Shown: piece after piece, positions 13,563-15,802 of the stretch
Layout: each line of letters begins with the position of its first letter
How positions within the stretch are numbered: the stretch's first letter is position 1
Source: Baffinella frigidus
Taxonomy: Eukaryota > Cryptophyceae > Cryptomonadales > Baffinellaceae
Assembly (NCBI GenBank): GCA_026770585.1
Contig: MU646640.1
Location: 221,405-238,628 of the forward strand
DNA: 17,224 nt
Direction of reading: 5' to 3'
Made by a program: the position numbers and the translations under genes
Notes under the pieces: generated by a model
What the model was told of the DNA's origin: nothing
What the model saw: the letters and a program-made list of their open reading frames with translations, nothing else
Databases searched by the model: none

Positions 13563-15802
13563 CAGCGTGTTCCCGACATGCGCCCCATCACTCCCGCCCT
13601 GCCATTATTCGGGTTCGCGGGTAAGGGTCTGTTAGGGCTTAGGGTTCAAGGGTTGTGGTTTATTAGGGCTTAGGATTCACTACACAATCATTGTGTTTTA
13701 TGGGCTGTACAGCGATGTATTGTAAGTTGTGTACCGAGTCGCGTCAAAATAAGTCATCCTCCAACGTTGGCGTTCGGCATTCAACCTCACCTCACGTCCC
13801 GCTCAAACCGTCAATGTTTGGCCTGGGAATTCGTACCAGGAAATGTCGGATTCCGACATTGGGTCCATCTATTCCGTACGTCCCTAGCAATTCCCTACGG
13901 TAGGGTCCTACGGATGTCCTAAAGAAATAGATGGACAGTTTTCGATTTGAGCGGGGCGTGCGGGTTGGTGGCACTGACCTCTAGCTCTGTCCCACTTGGA
14001 TTTGGGCTCCCCATAAATTCGCCCCGCCCCGAAATTTTACAGGTAAATTTCATGGGGGGGTGTCAAAAATTACCTGTGAAATTGGGGGGGGGGGGCGAAT
14101 TTATGGGAAGCCGAAATGAAGTGGGGCAGAGCTAGGACCTCCCCTGACCCGCCTCCTCCCACCTGTCCCGAGAGCACCCGGGCTGCTGCTCCAGCCGGCA
14201 TTACCACCAGCAGCCCGTCGCAGCGTATCCCAACTCTTGCAACCGTTCGGACCCTGCTGCAAATGCATGAAAACTCATGACTTCAGTCCCGATCTCTCGC
14301 ATGAAAATCCTAGGGCCATACGGACTTCCTACCGTAGGGTCCGAGGACTGAATAATAATAGTAACAATAAATCCTTGTAAGGATCCGGTTTGAGGCTCTT
14401 CGGGTTGGTGACACTGACCTCCCCTCGTCCGCCTCCCCCCACGTGTCCCGAGCGCAGCCGGGCTGCTGCTCCAGCCGGAAGGCGGTCAGGTGATGGTCCT
14501 GCAGCCCCACGCCGCTCACCACCACCTGAGATAATTTATTGATTTATTTAGTACACGATCATTTATGGATTTATTGATAAGTTATTGATTCATTTAGTAC
14601 ACGGCCAGCATGACCACGTTCTCACCCACCCCTGCGGGTTTTTTTTGGCTACGCTGCACGGATCTGGTGTTCTTCCACACACTACACCACACAGCGGGCT
14701 ACGAAGGGATTTTCGGGCTCTGAGAGCCCGAGTTTCCGTTACCTTATCTGTAGCAACCCCCCTATATCCCTACGCGGTACCTACCGTAGGGTCCTAGGTC
14801 TTATAGCTTAGGGGTTATTCAAGATCCCTTGGAAGTCCGCTGTGTGGCGTACGAGCTCGTACCCACACGAGGCTGCACTTGGCCTTTTCTTGCAAACATC
14901 TTTTGGAAGGGCCAAAGGGAATTGGTCACGTAACTCTCGCTTTCAGCGAGAGTGACGCGAACCGTTGCGTTTTCGCCGTACACATCTTGGACGTGACCTG
15001 CAAACCAACATTTAAGAAAACGCCAACGTCAGCCTCGTGTGAACCGGGGCCCCTTGGGACCTAGAGCCTTTCCTTGGAATTGCACACGGATCTGGAGGTG
15101 TCTCACCATGCGCGATACGCCGTCCTGCCCGTCGCCGAGGATATGCACGACGAGGGTGGCGAGCGCCGTGTTGCCGTGGAACGCCCACCTGTCAGGGTTC
15201 AGGGTTAAGGGTTAAGGGTTTAGGGTTTGGGATTTAGGGTTTAGGGTGTGGGGTTTAGGGTTTGGGGTTTTGGGTTTGGGGTTTGGGGTTTGGGGTTTGG
15301 GGTTTGGGGTTTCGGGTTTAGGGTTTAGGGTTTAGGGTTGAGGCACCCGTTTGCAGAGTCGTGAGCCACGTCATCGATCGCCGCCGCTGCTGGGAAACCC
15401 TGCTGCGCGTGCATTGCGCGCACAGAACCGCCGTGCGCCGCCGACGCGAGGTTGACCTTTGGCGCGGCGGACGGCCGGGAGCAGCGCGAGAGGTCGAGGA
15501 GGAAGTTGGGGCGCGCTCCGACGAAGGTGCGGAATCCCGAGAAGTCGTCGAGAGGTGCCTGCCGCAAGAGAAGGGACACCACCTCAACGCTGGGCGCAGG
15601 ATGCGCCTCGTCTTCTTCGGTGGGGACAGCGATCGAAACAGGCCCAGGAGGGTCAGCAGGTGTGGTTTATCAGTACCTGAATCACCAGCTGAGCGCACCC
15701 GCCGTCTGCTGCCTCGTCTCCCTCCTCGAAACCGCCCACAGGCAGCGACAGCGACAGCAACACCAGAAGCGCGAAGCTGGGGAACGCCATTGATGATGAC
15801 AT
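1..15802 (-). CDS. Gene 1: large 24-exon gene for a probable secreted protein of unknown family (3' end beyond window)
   Basis: Read on the minus strand, 24 short open segments follow one another. Each is preceded by AG and followed by GT, and the codon phase agrees at every junction. Exons, 5' to 3': 15802-15677, 15558-15347, 15188-15088, 14631-14603, 14525-14443, 13520-13442, 13064-12999, 12075-11986, 11157-11038, 10880-10815, 10081-10014, 9525-9424, 7270-7193, 6377-6277, 6104-6048, 4884-4814, 4598-4377 (interrupted by element D), 4064-4016, 3559-3282, 3047-2995, 2576-2517, 1970-1911, 1657-1591, 106-1. Together they give about 730 residues: an N-terminal signal peptide, several beta-strand-like stretches (for example LPDGDYTIVVRVFDAY and TGMHELVVKL), scattered cysteines and a charged RDRQD repeat. 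No family is recognised; an extracellular or endomembrane beta-sandwich protein is the best guess. The D insertion in exon 17 may make this allele defective. Individual splice sites could be wrong by one duplicated copy. Confidence 0.68.
428..641. mobile_element. MITE-like element A1
   Basis: Terminal inverted repeats begin CCACTCGAGG and end CCTCGAGTGG; similarity between the arms runs about 30 bases (both carry AAATGTGACTATTTTAAA, with small gaps). It is non-coding. A2 at 12546-12714 is the same family in opposite orientation. A1 is about 45 bases longer because it contains a perfect palindrome absent from A2. It lies directly next to a duplicated fragment of exon 24. Confidence 0.75.
529..568. 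repeat. 40-bp perfect palindrome inside A1
   Basis: Every base from 529 to 568 pairs with its mirror; the centre is GGCGGAATTCCGCC. The matching place in A2 lacks it, so it was gained by A1 or lost by A2. It would form a 20-bp hairpin with no loop. Confidence 0.85.
686..975. mobile_element. MITE-like element B1, split by C1
   Basis: The left end GCCGAGTATTCATAA and the right portion from 842 (TGAATACGATTTTGG and onwards) together match B2 at 10257-10410. The interior has nested inverted repeats (GGTGTATC and GATACACC). C1 occupies 704-841. Confidence 0.72.
704..841. mobile_element. MITE-like element C1, nested in B1
   Basis: 138 bases, starting CCACTCGGTAGGC and ending GTCCACCGTGTGG. It matches the reverse complement of C2 along its whole length. 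The B2 copy gives the pre-insertion site (TTCATAATGAATACG); no target duplication can be seen. Confidence 0.75.
1103..1447 (-). repeat. Three partial copies of exon 23 with donor sites
   Basis: Copies at 1391-1447, 1271-1300 and 1103-1131 end GGACATCCGGACG, GGACATCCGGGCG and GGACATCCAGACG. Each is followed at once by GTCAGATAACC or GTGAGATCACC and telomere-like sequence. In the exon 23 frame the longest copy reads WGRTGLARALQPLGHPD against WGRTGLAKALQPLGHAD in the exon. Confidence 0.75.
1591..1657 (-). CDS. Gene 1 exon 23
   Basis: Residues 672-693: VVDNRWGRTGLAKALQPLGH then AD. The acceptor is TGGAAGCAG; the donor is GACG before GTGAGATCACCCC, phase 1. Three more copies of its end plus donor lie downstream (1391-1447, 1271-1300, 1103-1131). 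Differences between copies are mostly silent in this frame, which supports it as coding. Confidence 0.7.
1675..1740. repeat. Dispersed repeat L, copy 1
   Basis: About 66 bases from CATTGGTCAGAATTTCAGGA to GTACGTAGCTACCATCG. It nearly matches 12192-12258, and its end alone recurs at 12298-12317. It lies in intron 22, close to exon 23. Nature unknown. Confidence 0.6.
1911..1970 (-). CDS. Gene 1 exon 22
   Basis: Residues 652-671: AWVAAHKAALAKSLLSRARP, an amphipathic helix-like segment. The acceptor is CTGCAACAG after C- and A-rich repeats; the donor is CCA before GTATAC. Phase 0 on both sides, 20 codons. Confidence 0.6.
1982..2208 (+). repeat. TTTAGGG telomere-like tract (intron 21)
   Basis: Best from 2061 to 2208, with near-perfect GGGTTTA repeats interrupted by GGCTGCAGG and GGCTGTAAGG. 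The G-rich strand is plus, so gene 1's pre-mRNA carries the C-rich strand. Confidence 0.85.
2216..2251 (-). repeat. Partial copy of exon 21 with donor
   Basis: Reads KLSEEGSPEPWE in frame, then GTCTGTGCCCCTAAACC. Against exon 21 (ALSEDSPDSWE) it has one extra codon. It sits at the 5' edge of the telomere-like tract, as read on the minus strand. Confidence 0.65.
2446..2725. repeat. Foldback K with a third arm
   Basis: Arm 1 (2446-2504) and arm 2 (2581-2639) are 59-base inverted repeats with about two mismatches. A third, more divergent copy of arm 2 lies at 2664-2725. The motif is CCCCACCCCCGTTTCAGACC. The loop between arms 1 and 2 contains exon 21. Confidence 0.72.
2517..2576 (-). CDS. Gene 1 exon 21
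   Basis: Residues 632-651: VHCCGGVTAALSEDSPDSWE. The donor is GAG before GTCCGTG. The acceptor (GGGGATAG) lacks a pyrimidine tract and is the weakest in the gene. A copy of the exon end with a donor lies at 2216-2251; it differs by an in-frame codon insertion and substitutions that keep the frame. The exon lies between the arms of foldback K. Confidence 0.55.
2577..2994 (-). other. Gene 1 intron 20
   Basis: Contains the outer arms of foldback K, a short TAATCAG tandem (about 2792-2812), a repeated GTAGTTCGC motif (2820-2858) and a short C-rich telomere-like stretch near 2963-2993. Nothing coding is seen. Confidence 0.5.
2995..3047 (-). CDS. Gene 1 exon 20
   Basis: Residues 615-631: GDCACQRDWLTESPGQQ. 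The acceptor is GATGTACAG; the donor is CAG before GTTTCGGG. The phase-1 entry set by exon 19 selects this frame, which has two Cys and looks protein-like. Phase 0 out. Confidence 0.6.
3060..3277 (+). repeat. Telomere-like tract (intron 19)
   Basis: Degenerate GGGTTTA and GGGTTCA repeats filling almost the whole intron between exons 20 and 19. The G-rich strand is plus. Confidence 0.85.
3282..3559 (-). CDS. Gene 1 exon 19 with charged RDRQD repeat
   Basis: Residues 522-613, the longest exon (92 codons plus split bases). It starts YHRAEGRTPSESYLDVMETR, passes through a Gly-rich linker and a repeat of RD, RQ and DRQD units (3338-3411 at DNA level, period about 15 bases), and ends RRRDEAVRLLEQLA. 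The acceptor is GAACCCGCAG; the donor is GCGG before GTGGACCCC. The low-complexity part is probably disordered and may vary in length between strains. Confidence 0.66.
3338..3411. repeat. Short tandem repeat encoding RDRQD units
   Basis: Four or five imperfect units of about 15 bases built on GATCTTGCCTGTCCC (plus strand). On the minus strand they encode RQDRD-type repeats in exon 19. The unit boundaries respect codons. Confidence 0.75.
3570..4010 (+). repeat. Telomere-like tracts and exon-18 copy (intron 18)
   Basis: Mixed GGGTTTG, GGGTTCA and a very regular TGTAGGG block (3902-3954). A copy of the end of exon 18 with donor (GAACCTG before GTCCCTCC) is embedded at 3797-3833, and a short C-rich stretch lies at 3834-3870. 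Confidence 0.75.
4016..4064 (-). CDS. Gene 1 exon 18
   Basis: Residues 506-520: QHEFGISVDRASTGT, with a split Trp at the end. The acceptor is GGTGCTGACAG; the donor is TG before GTACCACCCG, phase 2. A copy of the exon end with its own donor lies at 3797-3833. The STGTW motif parallels exon 12. Confidence 0.66.
4065..4376 (-). repeat. Degenerate tandem repeats in intron 17
   Basis: About 300 bases of repeats around TTGTAAAGTCAAC and TTGTGAAGCAAC on the plus strand. On the minus strand several units read TTTACAATCACCAGGT, resembling the exon 17 segment CTGCTTTACAATATCGCC joined to an AGGT. They may derive from exon 17 duplications, but they are too decayed to be sure. No gene is seen. Confidence 0.5.
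4377..4598 (-). CDS. Gene 1 exon 17, interrupted by element D1
   Basis: Residues 484-504 once D1 (4388-4541) and one 4-base target duplication are disregarded: VLPENASLHLLLYNIASSLP then P. The acceptor is GGCTACAAG; the donor is CCAG before GTGCGC, phase 1, as exon 18 needs. With D1 in place the frame runs into the element and stops at 4455-4457. The exon may therefore be broken on this copy, or D1 may be removed by splicing at cryptic sites inside it. Confidence 0.55.
4388..4541. mobile_element. MITE D1 (154 bp) inside exon 17
   Basis: Begins TCATCCG and ends CGGATGA, with terminal repeats of about 32 bases around ACATGTTTAATTTAAAAG. It is flanked by a perfect 4-base duplication GAGC (4384-4387 and 4542-4545). 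It is identical in length to D2 and D3. Non-coding. Confidence 0.85.
4606..4766. mobile_element. MITE-like element E1 in intron 16
   Basis: 161 bases from CCACACAGCGG to CCGCTGTGTGG, the same length and sequence family as E2. One end lies 5 bases from the acceptor of exon 17. The remaining intron (4767-4813) contains a second CCACACAACGG-like end (inverted on plus), suggesting an earlier insertion. Confidence 0.78.
4814..4884 (-). CDS. Gene 1 exon 16: beta-sandwich-like strand
   Basis: Residues 461-483, YAGMSCLPDGDYTIVVRVFD then AYK. The LPDGDYTIVVRVFD pattern is common at the end of Ig-like, cadherin-like and fibronectin-like domains; this is resemblance only. The acceptor is TTCAACAG; the donor is AAG before GTGCTT, phase 0. 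A rearranged copy lies at 4976-5055. Confidence 0.7.
4976..5070 (-). repeat. Rearranged copy of exon 16
   Basis: The minus strand reads an acceptor GGAACAG, then GTTACGCCGGGATGAGCTT as in exon 16. The inverted complement of the same 36 bases follows, and then the exon resumes (CTGCCAGACGGGGACTG). On plus the order is X 5001-5018, Y 5019-5036, X-inverted 5037-5054, Y-inverted 5053-5070. Confidence 0.78.
5067..5308 (+). repeat. TTAGGGG-type telomere-like tract (intron 15)
   Basis: The first 80 bases are GGGTTTA and GGTGTAG; the rest is mainly GGGGTTA with GGGGGTT variants. The G-rich strand is plus. Confidence 0.85.
5379..5515. mobile_element. MITE-like element J1
   Basis: Ends CACTTAGCAGC and GCTGCTAAGTG. 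The interior matches the reverse complement of J2 (GTCCATCTGAACGATTTGCA and CCTAACCGGAATTT). The flanks TGCGGCAA and GTGCGCAA resemble an imperfect duplication. Confidence 0.72.
5679..5822. mobile_element. MITE G (144 bp) inside a copy of exon 15
   Basis: Begins TCATCTCG and ends CGAGATGA, with terminal repeats of about 30 bases. It is flanked by a perfect 4-base duplication ATGT (5675-5678, 5823-5826). The uninterrupted site is CCATGTCG in exon 15 (6080-6083). The TCATC start and 4-base duplication are shared with D, so they probably use related transposases. Confidence 0.83.
5945..6035. mobile_element. Fragment of an E-type element (inverted)
   Basis: The reverse complement matches the right two thirds of E (TTGCCTTATCC, then CCCTACGGGTTGCCTA, GTAGGGTC and GTAGGTCT). 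Its ends are lost. It adjoins a truncated copy of exon 15. Confidence 0.65.
6048..6104 (-). CDS. Gene 1 exon 15
   Basis: Residues 442-459: MEERCCDMGLYATPVPWA. The acceptor is CCAAAACAG; the donor is GGGCTG before GTGAACCCTAAACC. Phase 1 in and out. Partial copies with the same donor lie at 5937-5949, 5646-5678 (split by element G) and 5313-5343. Confidence 0.68.
6109..6272 (+). repeat. Telomere-like tract (intron 14)
   Basis: Degenerate GGGTTTA and GGGTTCA repeats fill the intron between exons 15 and 14. The G-rich strand is plus. Confidence 0.8.
6277..6377 (-). CDS. Gene 1 exon 14
   Basis: Residues 408-440: WTVQDERIFCQDICGLVLGP then an FDQIHPPSANG end. The acceptor is CCCGACAG; the donor is GGAG before GTGCTTCTCCC, phase 1. 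A second, shorter copy of its 5' half lies at 6549-6603 and runs into a stop, so this copy is taken as the functional one. Confidence 0.65.
6549..6603 (-). repeat. Upstream copy of the 5' half of exon 14
   Basis: The acceptor CCCGACAG is followed by WTVQDERMFWQDICGQ, then a stop. Exon 14 reads WTVQDERIFCQDICG. The stretch between the two copies (6390-6540) has no recognisable gene; it contains an AAAGGTGG / CCACCTTT inverted pair. Confidence 0.7.
6625..6790 (+). repeat. TTTGGGG telomere-like tract (intron 13)
   Basis: About nine perfect GGGGTTT units in a row (near 6640-6705), followed by GGGGTTA and mixed units. It is more homogeneous than most tracts here. Confidence 0.85.
6867..7101 (-). 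repeat. Three extra donor cassettes from exon 13
   Basis: Copies at 7063-7101, 6932-6969 and 6867-6886 repeat the exon end CTATCCGCTGCGCCAG (one reads CCATCC and CCGG). Each is followed by GT: GTCAAC, GTAAAC and GTGGAC. They are separated by telomere-like spacers of 45 to 95 bases. Confidence 0.8.
7193..7270 (-). CDS. Gene 1 exon 13
   Basis: Residues 382-406: IVLTQKHGTVEVTPLLNRAS then PIRCA. The acceptor is CACCCCAAACAG; the donor is CAG before GTCGAT, phase 2. Three more copies of the exon end with GT donors follow downstream (7063-7101, 6932-6969, 6867-6886), so the true donor may be any of four without changing the frame at the join. Confidence 0.72.
7271..7475 (+). repeat. Telomere-like sequence and a 14-bp triplet repeat (start of intron 12)
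   Basis: Degenerate GGGTTCA-type units from 7271 to 7380, then three tandem copies of GCAGCATGGAAAT-like units at 7434-7475. Confidence 0.65.
7499..7635. mobile_element. MITE-like element J2
   Basis: Ends CACTTAGCAGC and GCTGCTAAGTG. It is the inverted homologue of J1, about 137 bases. It lies in intron 12. Confidence 0.72.
7640..8160. other. Intron 12 stretch without recognised gene
   Basis: Holds an H element (7714-7775), a short hairpin GGGCTCAC / GTGAGCCC (about 7789-7812) and a direct repeat TCAGGCGCCGCA (8000-8011 and 8142-8153). Open frames here are short and have no splice or homology support. Confidence 0.5.
7714..7775. mobile_element. H element 1
   Basis: About 62 bases: GTTGACCGACTATT, then AAGTTGACATG, CTGCGGTACAA and CGTCAACTT. 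The internal inverted arms AAGTTGAC and GTCAACTT are diagnostic of the family. Confidence 0.65.
8159..8213 (-). repeat. Reversed telomere-like tract
   Basis: CCCTAAA/CCCTAA units on the plus strand, the opposite orientation to nearly all other tracts inside gene 1. It abuts a copy of the end of exon 12 at 8237-8262. Confidence 0.85.
8504..8642. mobile_element. MITE-like element C2
   Basis: 139 bases from CCACACCGTGGACTACG to GCCGCCGTGTGG, the inverted homologue of C1. It lies in intron 12, between decayed copies of exon 12. Confidence 0.75.
8697..8746. mobile_element. Fragment of element I
   Basis: GGGGAGCCCAAATCCAAGTG then GGACAGAGCTAG matches the reverse complement of the left arm of I (13981-14135). 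The other arm is not recognisable. Confidence 0.6.
9087..9240. mobile_element. MITE D2 (154 bp) inside a copy of exon 12
   Basis: Same ends and interior as D1. The flanks are ACAC and GCAC, a 4-base duplication with one change. The uninterrupted target CGACACACTGCAGGG is present at 9461-9473 in exon 12 itself, giving a direct empty-site comparison. Confidence 0.85.
9340..9397. mobile_element. H element copy near exon 12
   Basis: GACGGATTGGTA, then CAGCATGTCAAGTCGAGAAT matches the minus-orientation H consensus with changes. It lies downstream of exon 12's donor. Confidence 0.5.
9424..9525 (-). CDS. Gene 1 exon 12 (the intact copy)
   Basis: Residues 348-380: YVFGRDMHPFVRMGATALQC then VGDAPLDNSTGMC. 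The acceptor is TTAAGCAG, next to a small H element; the donor is TG before GTACACC, phase 2. Five other incomplete copies lie between 8237 and 9670; only this one is open along its full length with both splice sites. Its STGxxW end resembles the end of exon 18 (STGTW), so the two may be repeats within the protein. Confidence 0.68.
9532..9591. mobile_element. H element 2, adjoining the exon 12 acceptor
   Basis: TAACCGACTATTGTTAAGTT, then GGTACAAATCCGTCAACT. On the minus strand its end reads into GGTTAAGCAG, the acceptor used by exon 12. Confidence 0.65.
9941..10003. mobile_element. H element 3, just past the exon 11 donor
   Basis: TTGACCGACTATTGATAAGT, then GCGGTACAAATTCGTCAACT. It starts within about 10 bases of exon 11's donor. 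Confidence 0.65.
10014..10081 (-). CDS. Gene 1 exon 11
   Basis: Residues 325-346, ELFGVYDKLSLSMKSYVAFP then FP. The acceptor CACCCTAACAG ends a TGTAGGG-type tract. The donor is GG before GTACG, phase 2. A decayed copy starting with the same AACAG-GAGCT lies at 10141-10195. Confidence 0.7.
10141..10195 (-). repeat. Decayed copy of exon 11
   Basis: The minus strand reads AGGACAG then GAGCTGTTAAGTTGACAAGC, CATGCAGAGCTATATCGCG, parallel to exon 11's GAGCTATTTGGGG and ATGAAGAGCTATGTCGCC. It is frame-broken. A TGTAGGG tract (10086-10135) separates it from exon 11. Confidence 0.65.
10257..10410. mobile_element. MITE-like element B2 (uninterrupted)
   Basis: About 154 bases with imperfect terminal repeats of about 28 bases (GAGTATTCATAATGAATACG at the left, mirrored by CGTATTCATCATGAATATTC at the right). 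It shows the sequence of B before C1 inserted. It lies in intron 10. Confidence 0.72.
10506..10560. repeat. Short foldback in intron 10
   Basis: Arms CCCTCTAGCGTG and CACGCTAGAGGG, perfect over 12 bases, with a 25-base interior. No second copy is seen. Confidence 0.6.
10628..10738 (-). repeat. Decayed copy of exon 10
   Basis: The minus strand reads GGATGCACGAGCTTGTGGGG, AAGCTCGGG and GCGCCGCTGAATCA, plus the upstream CCCGAGGCCCCCGGAGTC, parallel to exon 10 but with indels and the 46-bp foldback at 10671-10716. Confidence 0.68.
10671..10716. mobile_element. 46-bp foldback inserted in a copy of exon 10
   Basis: Arms CATAAGTTGACAT and ATGTCAACTTATG; interior GCTGTGTACGCAGACCCAGA. The uninterrupted sequence GTGCATCCCGGTCGC is in exon 10 (about 10851-10866). 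It looks like a shortened H element. Confidence 0.7.
10740..10803. mobile_element. H element 4, just past the exon 10 donor
   Basis: TGACCGACGATTCATAAGTT, then GCGGTACACATCCGTCAACT. It begins 10 to 12 bases after the donor of exon 10 on the minus strand. Confidence 0.65.
10815..10880 (-). CDS. Gene 1 exon 10
   Basis: Residues 303-324, VWLPEATGMHELVVKLGAPL then HQ. The acceptor follows CCCGAAA repeats and ends AGCAG; the donor is CAG before GTGATG. Phase 0 on both sides. The central strand resembles those of extracellular beta-sandwich domains (inference). A decayed copy lies at 10628-10738. Confidence 0.73.
10884..11034 (+). repeat. TTTGGGG/TTTAGGG/TTTCGGG tract (intron 9)
   Basis: Fills the 157-base intron between exons 10 and 9 almost completely: TTTCGGG units at the exon 10 side, GGGGTTT units in the middle and GGGTTTA at the exon 9 side. 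Confidence 0.85.
11038..11157 (-). CDS. Gene 1 exon 9
   Basis: Residues 263-302: VRAEITLDGETLQALTLPLT then a charged helix-like end (EQIAALKKHR). The acceptor GGGAGCAG repeats the end of exon 8. The donor is CGC before GTTAACCCC, leading straight into a TTTGGGG/TTTAGGG tract. Phase 0 on both sides, 40 codons. Partial copies of its 5' end lie at 11760-11788 and 11238-11262. Confidence 0.75.
11171..11228. mobile_element. H element 5 (inverted)
   Basis: TCAAAAGTTGACGGATTTGT then ACCGG, ending ACTTATGAATAGTCCGTCA. It lies just upstream of exon 9's acceptor. Confidence 0.62.
11285..11477. repeat. 110-bp-offset direct duplication of the D3 left end
   Basis: 11285-11367 and 11395-11477 are identical over 83 bases. 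A third copy of the 29-base sub-unit starting GCGAATGTCAAAGG lies between them (11366-11394). Full identity implies a very recent event. Confidence 0.85.
11417..11570. mobile_element. MITE D3 (154 bp) in intron 8
   Basis: Same family and length as D1 and D2, flanked by GTTT (11413-11416 and 11571-11574). Its left flank and left third have been duplicated in tandem just upstream (see 11285-11477). Confidence 0.85.
11690..11749. mobile_element. H element 6 (inverted)
   Basis: TCAAAAGTTGACGGATTCGT then ACCGGAAACC, AGCATGTCAACTTGTGGATA. It lies next to a copy of exon 9's 5' end, as H5 does; a further fragment follows at 11796-11816. Confidence 0.62.
11819..11985. repeat. Minisatellite starting at the exon 8 donor
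   Basis: About eight units of 18 to 22 bases built on ACGCGCTCTACAATACTT, with alternating CATG and TTAT ends. On the minus strand the first unit begins at the GT of exon 8's donor (GTGCGTGCATGTATTGTAG). Confidence 0.82.
11986..12075 (-). CDS. Gene 1 exon 8
   Basis: Residues 233-262, beginning VEESDTAETNNAIVNEISV and ending GGDTWEQ. The acceptor is GGGATGCAG; the donor is CAG before GTGCGTGCATG, the first bases of a minisatellite. Phase 0 on both sides, 30 codons. Acidic and soluble in character. Confidence 0.75.
12192..12317. repeat. Dispersed repeat L, copy 2 plus a fragment
   Basis: 12192-12258 matches repeat L copy 1 with few changes. The end motif TGGTACGTAGCCACCATCGA recurs at 12298-12317, so the end of the unit has been duplicated in place. 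It lies in intron 7. Confidence 0.6.
12546..12714. mobile_element. MITE-like element A2 (inverted copy of A1)
   Basis: Begins CCACTCGAGG and ends CCTCGAGTG. The interior (ATTTTAAATGTGGGGTTGTA, then ACCAGTCACGGGC and GCGAAAATTACTGCAC) matches the reverse complement of A1. It lies in intron 7 of gene 1. Confidence 0.75.
12999..13064 (-). CDS. Gene 1 exon 7
   Basis: Residues 211-232, starting GGTVEVSLEFAPLAGARC, with an alternating hydrophobic pattern typical of a beta strand. The acceptor CCCTAACCCAG is itself telomere-like; the donor is CAG before GTTTAG. Phase 0 on both sides, 22 codons. Confidence 0.72.
13070..13440 (+). repeat. Telomere-like tract with an embedded exon 6 end (intron 6)
   Basis: TTTCGGG at 13070-13130, GGGTTTA and GGGGTTA elsewhere. 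13303-13324 repeats the end of exon 6 (GGGGTCTCTGTC on the minus strand) followed by GTCAACCCC. Confidence 0.85.
13442..13520 (-). CDS. Gene 1 exon 6
   Basis: Residues 185-210, WEAVPELGSEQQEVVVREDG then VGVSVQ. The acceptor is a long CT microsatellite ending in CAG. Joining to exon 5 completes a Thr codon. The donor is CAG before GTTCCAAC, phase 0. A partial copy of the exon end with its own donor lies at 13303-13324. Confidence 0.7.
13521..13559 (+). repeat. (GA)n microsatellite acting as polypyrimidine tract
   Basis: About 18 GA units on plus. On the minus strand this is (CT)n ending CAG, directly before exon 6. It is therefore the acceptor tract of intron 5. Confidence 0.85.
13798..13955. 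mobile_element. MITE-like element F in intron 5
   Basis: Terminal arms CCCGCTCAAA and TTTGAGCGGG; inner arms GTCCATCTATT and AATAGATGGAC; central CCCTACGGTAGGG dyad. About 158 bases, one copy seen. Confidence 0.65.
13981..14135. mobile_element. MITE I with 5-bp target duplication
   Basis: Begins CTAGCTCTG and ends CAGAGCTAG, with arms of about 45 bases (GGGCTCCCCATAAATTCGCC and its mirror with changes). It is flanked by GACCT on both sides (13976-13980, 14136-14140). The uninterrupted CACTGACCTCCCCT is present at 14412-14425. Confidence 0.82.
14163..14198 (-). repeat. Copy of the end of exon 5 with donor
   Basis: RLEQQPGCSRD in frame, then AG before GTGGGAGGAGGCGG. The intron 5' part (AGGGGAGGTC, ACCAACCCG) is duplicated with it, so the duplicated block is at least 90 bases. 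Confidence 0.75.
14443..14525 (-). CDS. Gene 1 exon 5
   Basis: Residues 157-183. The acceptor TTATCTCAG closes an AT-rich intron. The segment includes LQDHHLTAFRLEQQPGCARD and ends AC before GTGGGG (phase 2). Its last 36 bases are repeated with a donor at 14163-14198, so either donor could be used; the two copies differ by one silent and one A/S change plus the last base. Confidence 0.68.
14526..14602 (-). other. Gene 1 intron 4 (77 nt, AT-rich)
   Basis: GTGTACTAAATGAATCAATA to TTATCTCAG. It contains a direct repeat of GTGTACTAAAT and several TCAATAA motifs. It is unlike the GC-rich or telomere-like introns around it; CTAAAT could serve as the branch point. Confidence 0.55.
14603..14631 (-). 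CDS. Gene 1 exon 4: 29-nt micro-exon
   Basis: Residues 148-156, VGENVVMLA. The acceptor follows an A-rich stretch and reads AACCCGCAG; the donor is GCC before GTGTAC. Joining to exon 5 gives a continuous hydrophobic beta-like segment, ENVVMLAVVVSGVGLQ, which supports the junction. Phase 1 in, phase 0 out. Confidence 0.58.
14687..14847. mobile_element. MITE-like element E2 in intron 3
   Basis: 161 bases from CCACACAGCGG to CCGCTGTGTGG. The interior includes a CCCTACG / CGTAGGG dyad shared with E1. No clear target duplication. Confidence 0.78.
14848..15087 (-). other. Remainder of gene 1 intron 3
   Basis: Between exon 3's donor and element E2. It contains an inverted pair CTCTCGCTTTC / AGCGAGAG (about 14934-14952). 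No gene is seen; short frames on both strands have no splice support. Confidence 0.45.
15088..15188 (-). CDS. Gene 1 exon 3
   Basis: Residues 114-146. The acceptor AACCCTGACAG lies at the end of a telomere-like tract. It encodes WAFHGNTALATLVVHILGDG and onwards to LQI. The donor chosen (GTGTGC at 15087) gives phase 1, which exon 4 needs. A more canonical GTGAGA at 15109 would give phase 0 and a stop in exon 4, so it is less likely. The CAGATCCGTG at the donor recurs at 14660-14669, just upstream of exon 4. Confidence 0.6.
15194..15345 (+). repeat. Telomere-like tract (intron 2)
   Basis: GGGTTTA and GGGGTTT units fill the 158-base intron between exons 3 and 2, ending at CCTCAACCC directly inside exon 2's donor (GTGCCTCAACCC on minus). 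Confidence 0.85.
15347..15558 (-). CDS. Gene 1 exon 2
   Basis: Residues 43-112 plus two bases. The acceptor is strong: a pyrimidine run ending TTGCGGCAG, then GCACCTC (APLDDFSGFRTFVGARPNF at the start). The donor is GG before GTGCCTCAACCC, which leads straight into a CCCTAAA tract. Phase 0 in, phase 2 out. The second half is Ala- and His-rich. Function not recognised. Confidence 0.68.
15677..15802 (-). CDS. Gene 1 exon 1: signal peptide
   Basis: Residues 1-42. The ATG at 15802 opens MSSSMAFPSF, followed by a hydrophobic core ALLVLLSLSLPVGG and then an acidic stretch FEEGDEAADGG, which is a typical secretory signal with likely cleavage near the GG. An in-frame ATG at 15895 would add 31 basic residues ahead of the signal, so the shorter start is preferred; a further ATG lies at 15790. 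The exon ends CAG before GTACTG, phase 0. Confidence 0.72.
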
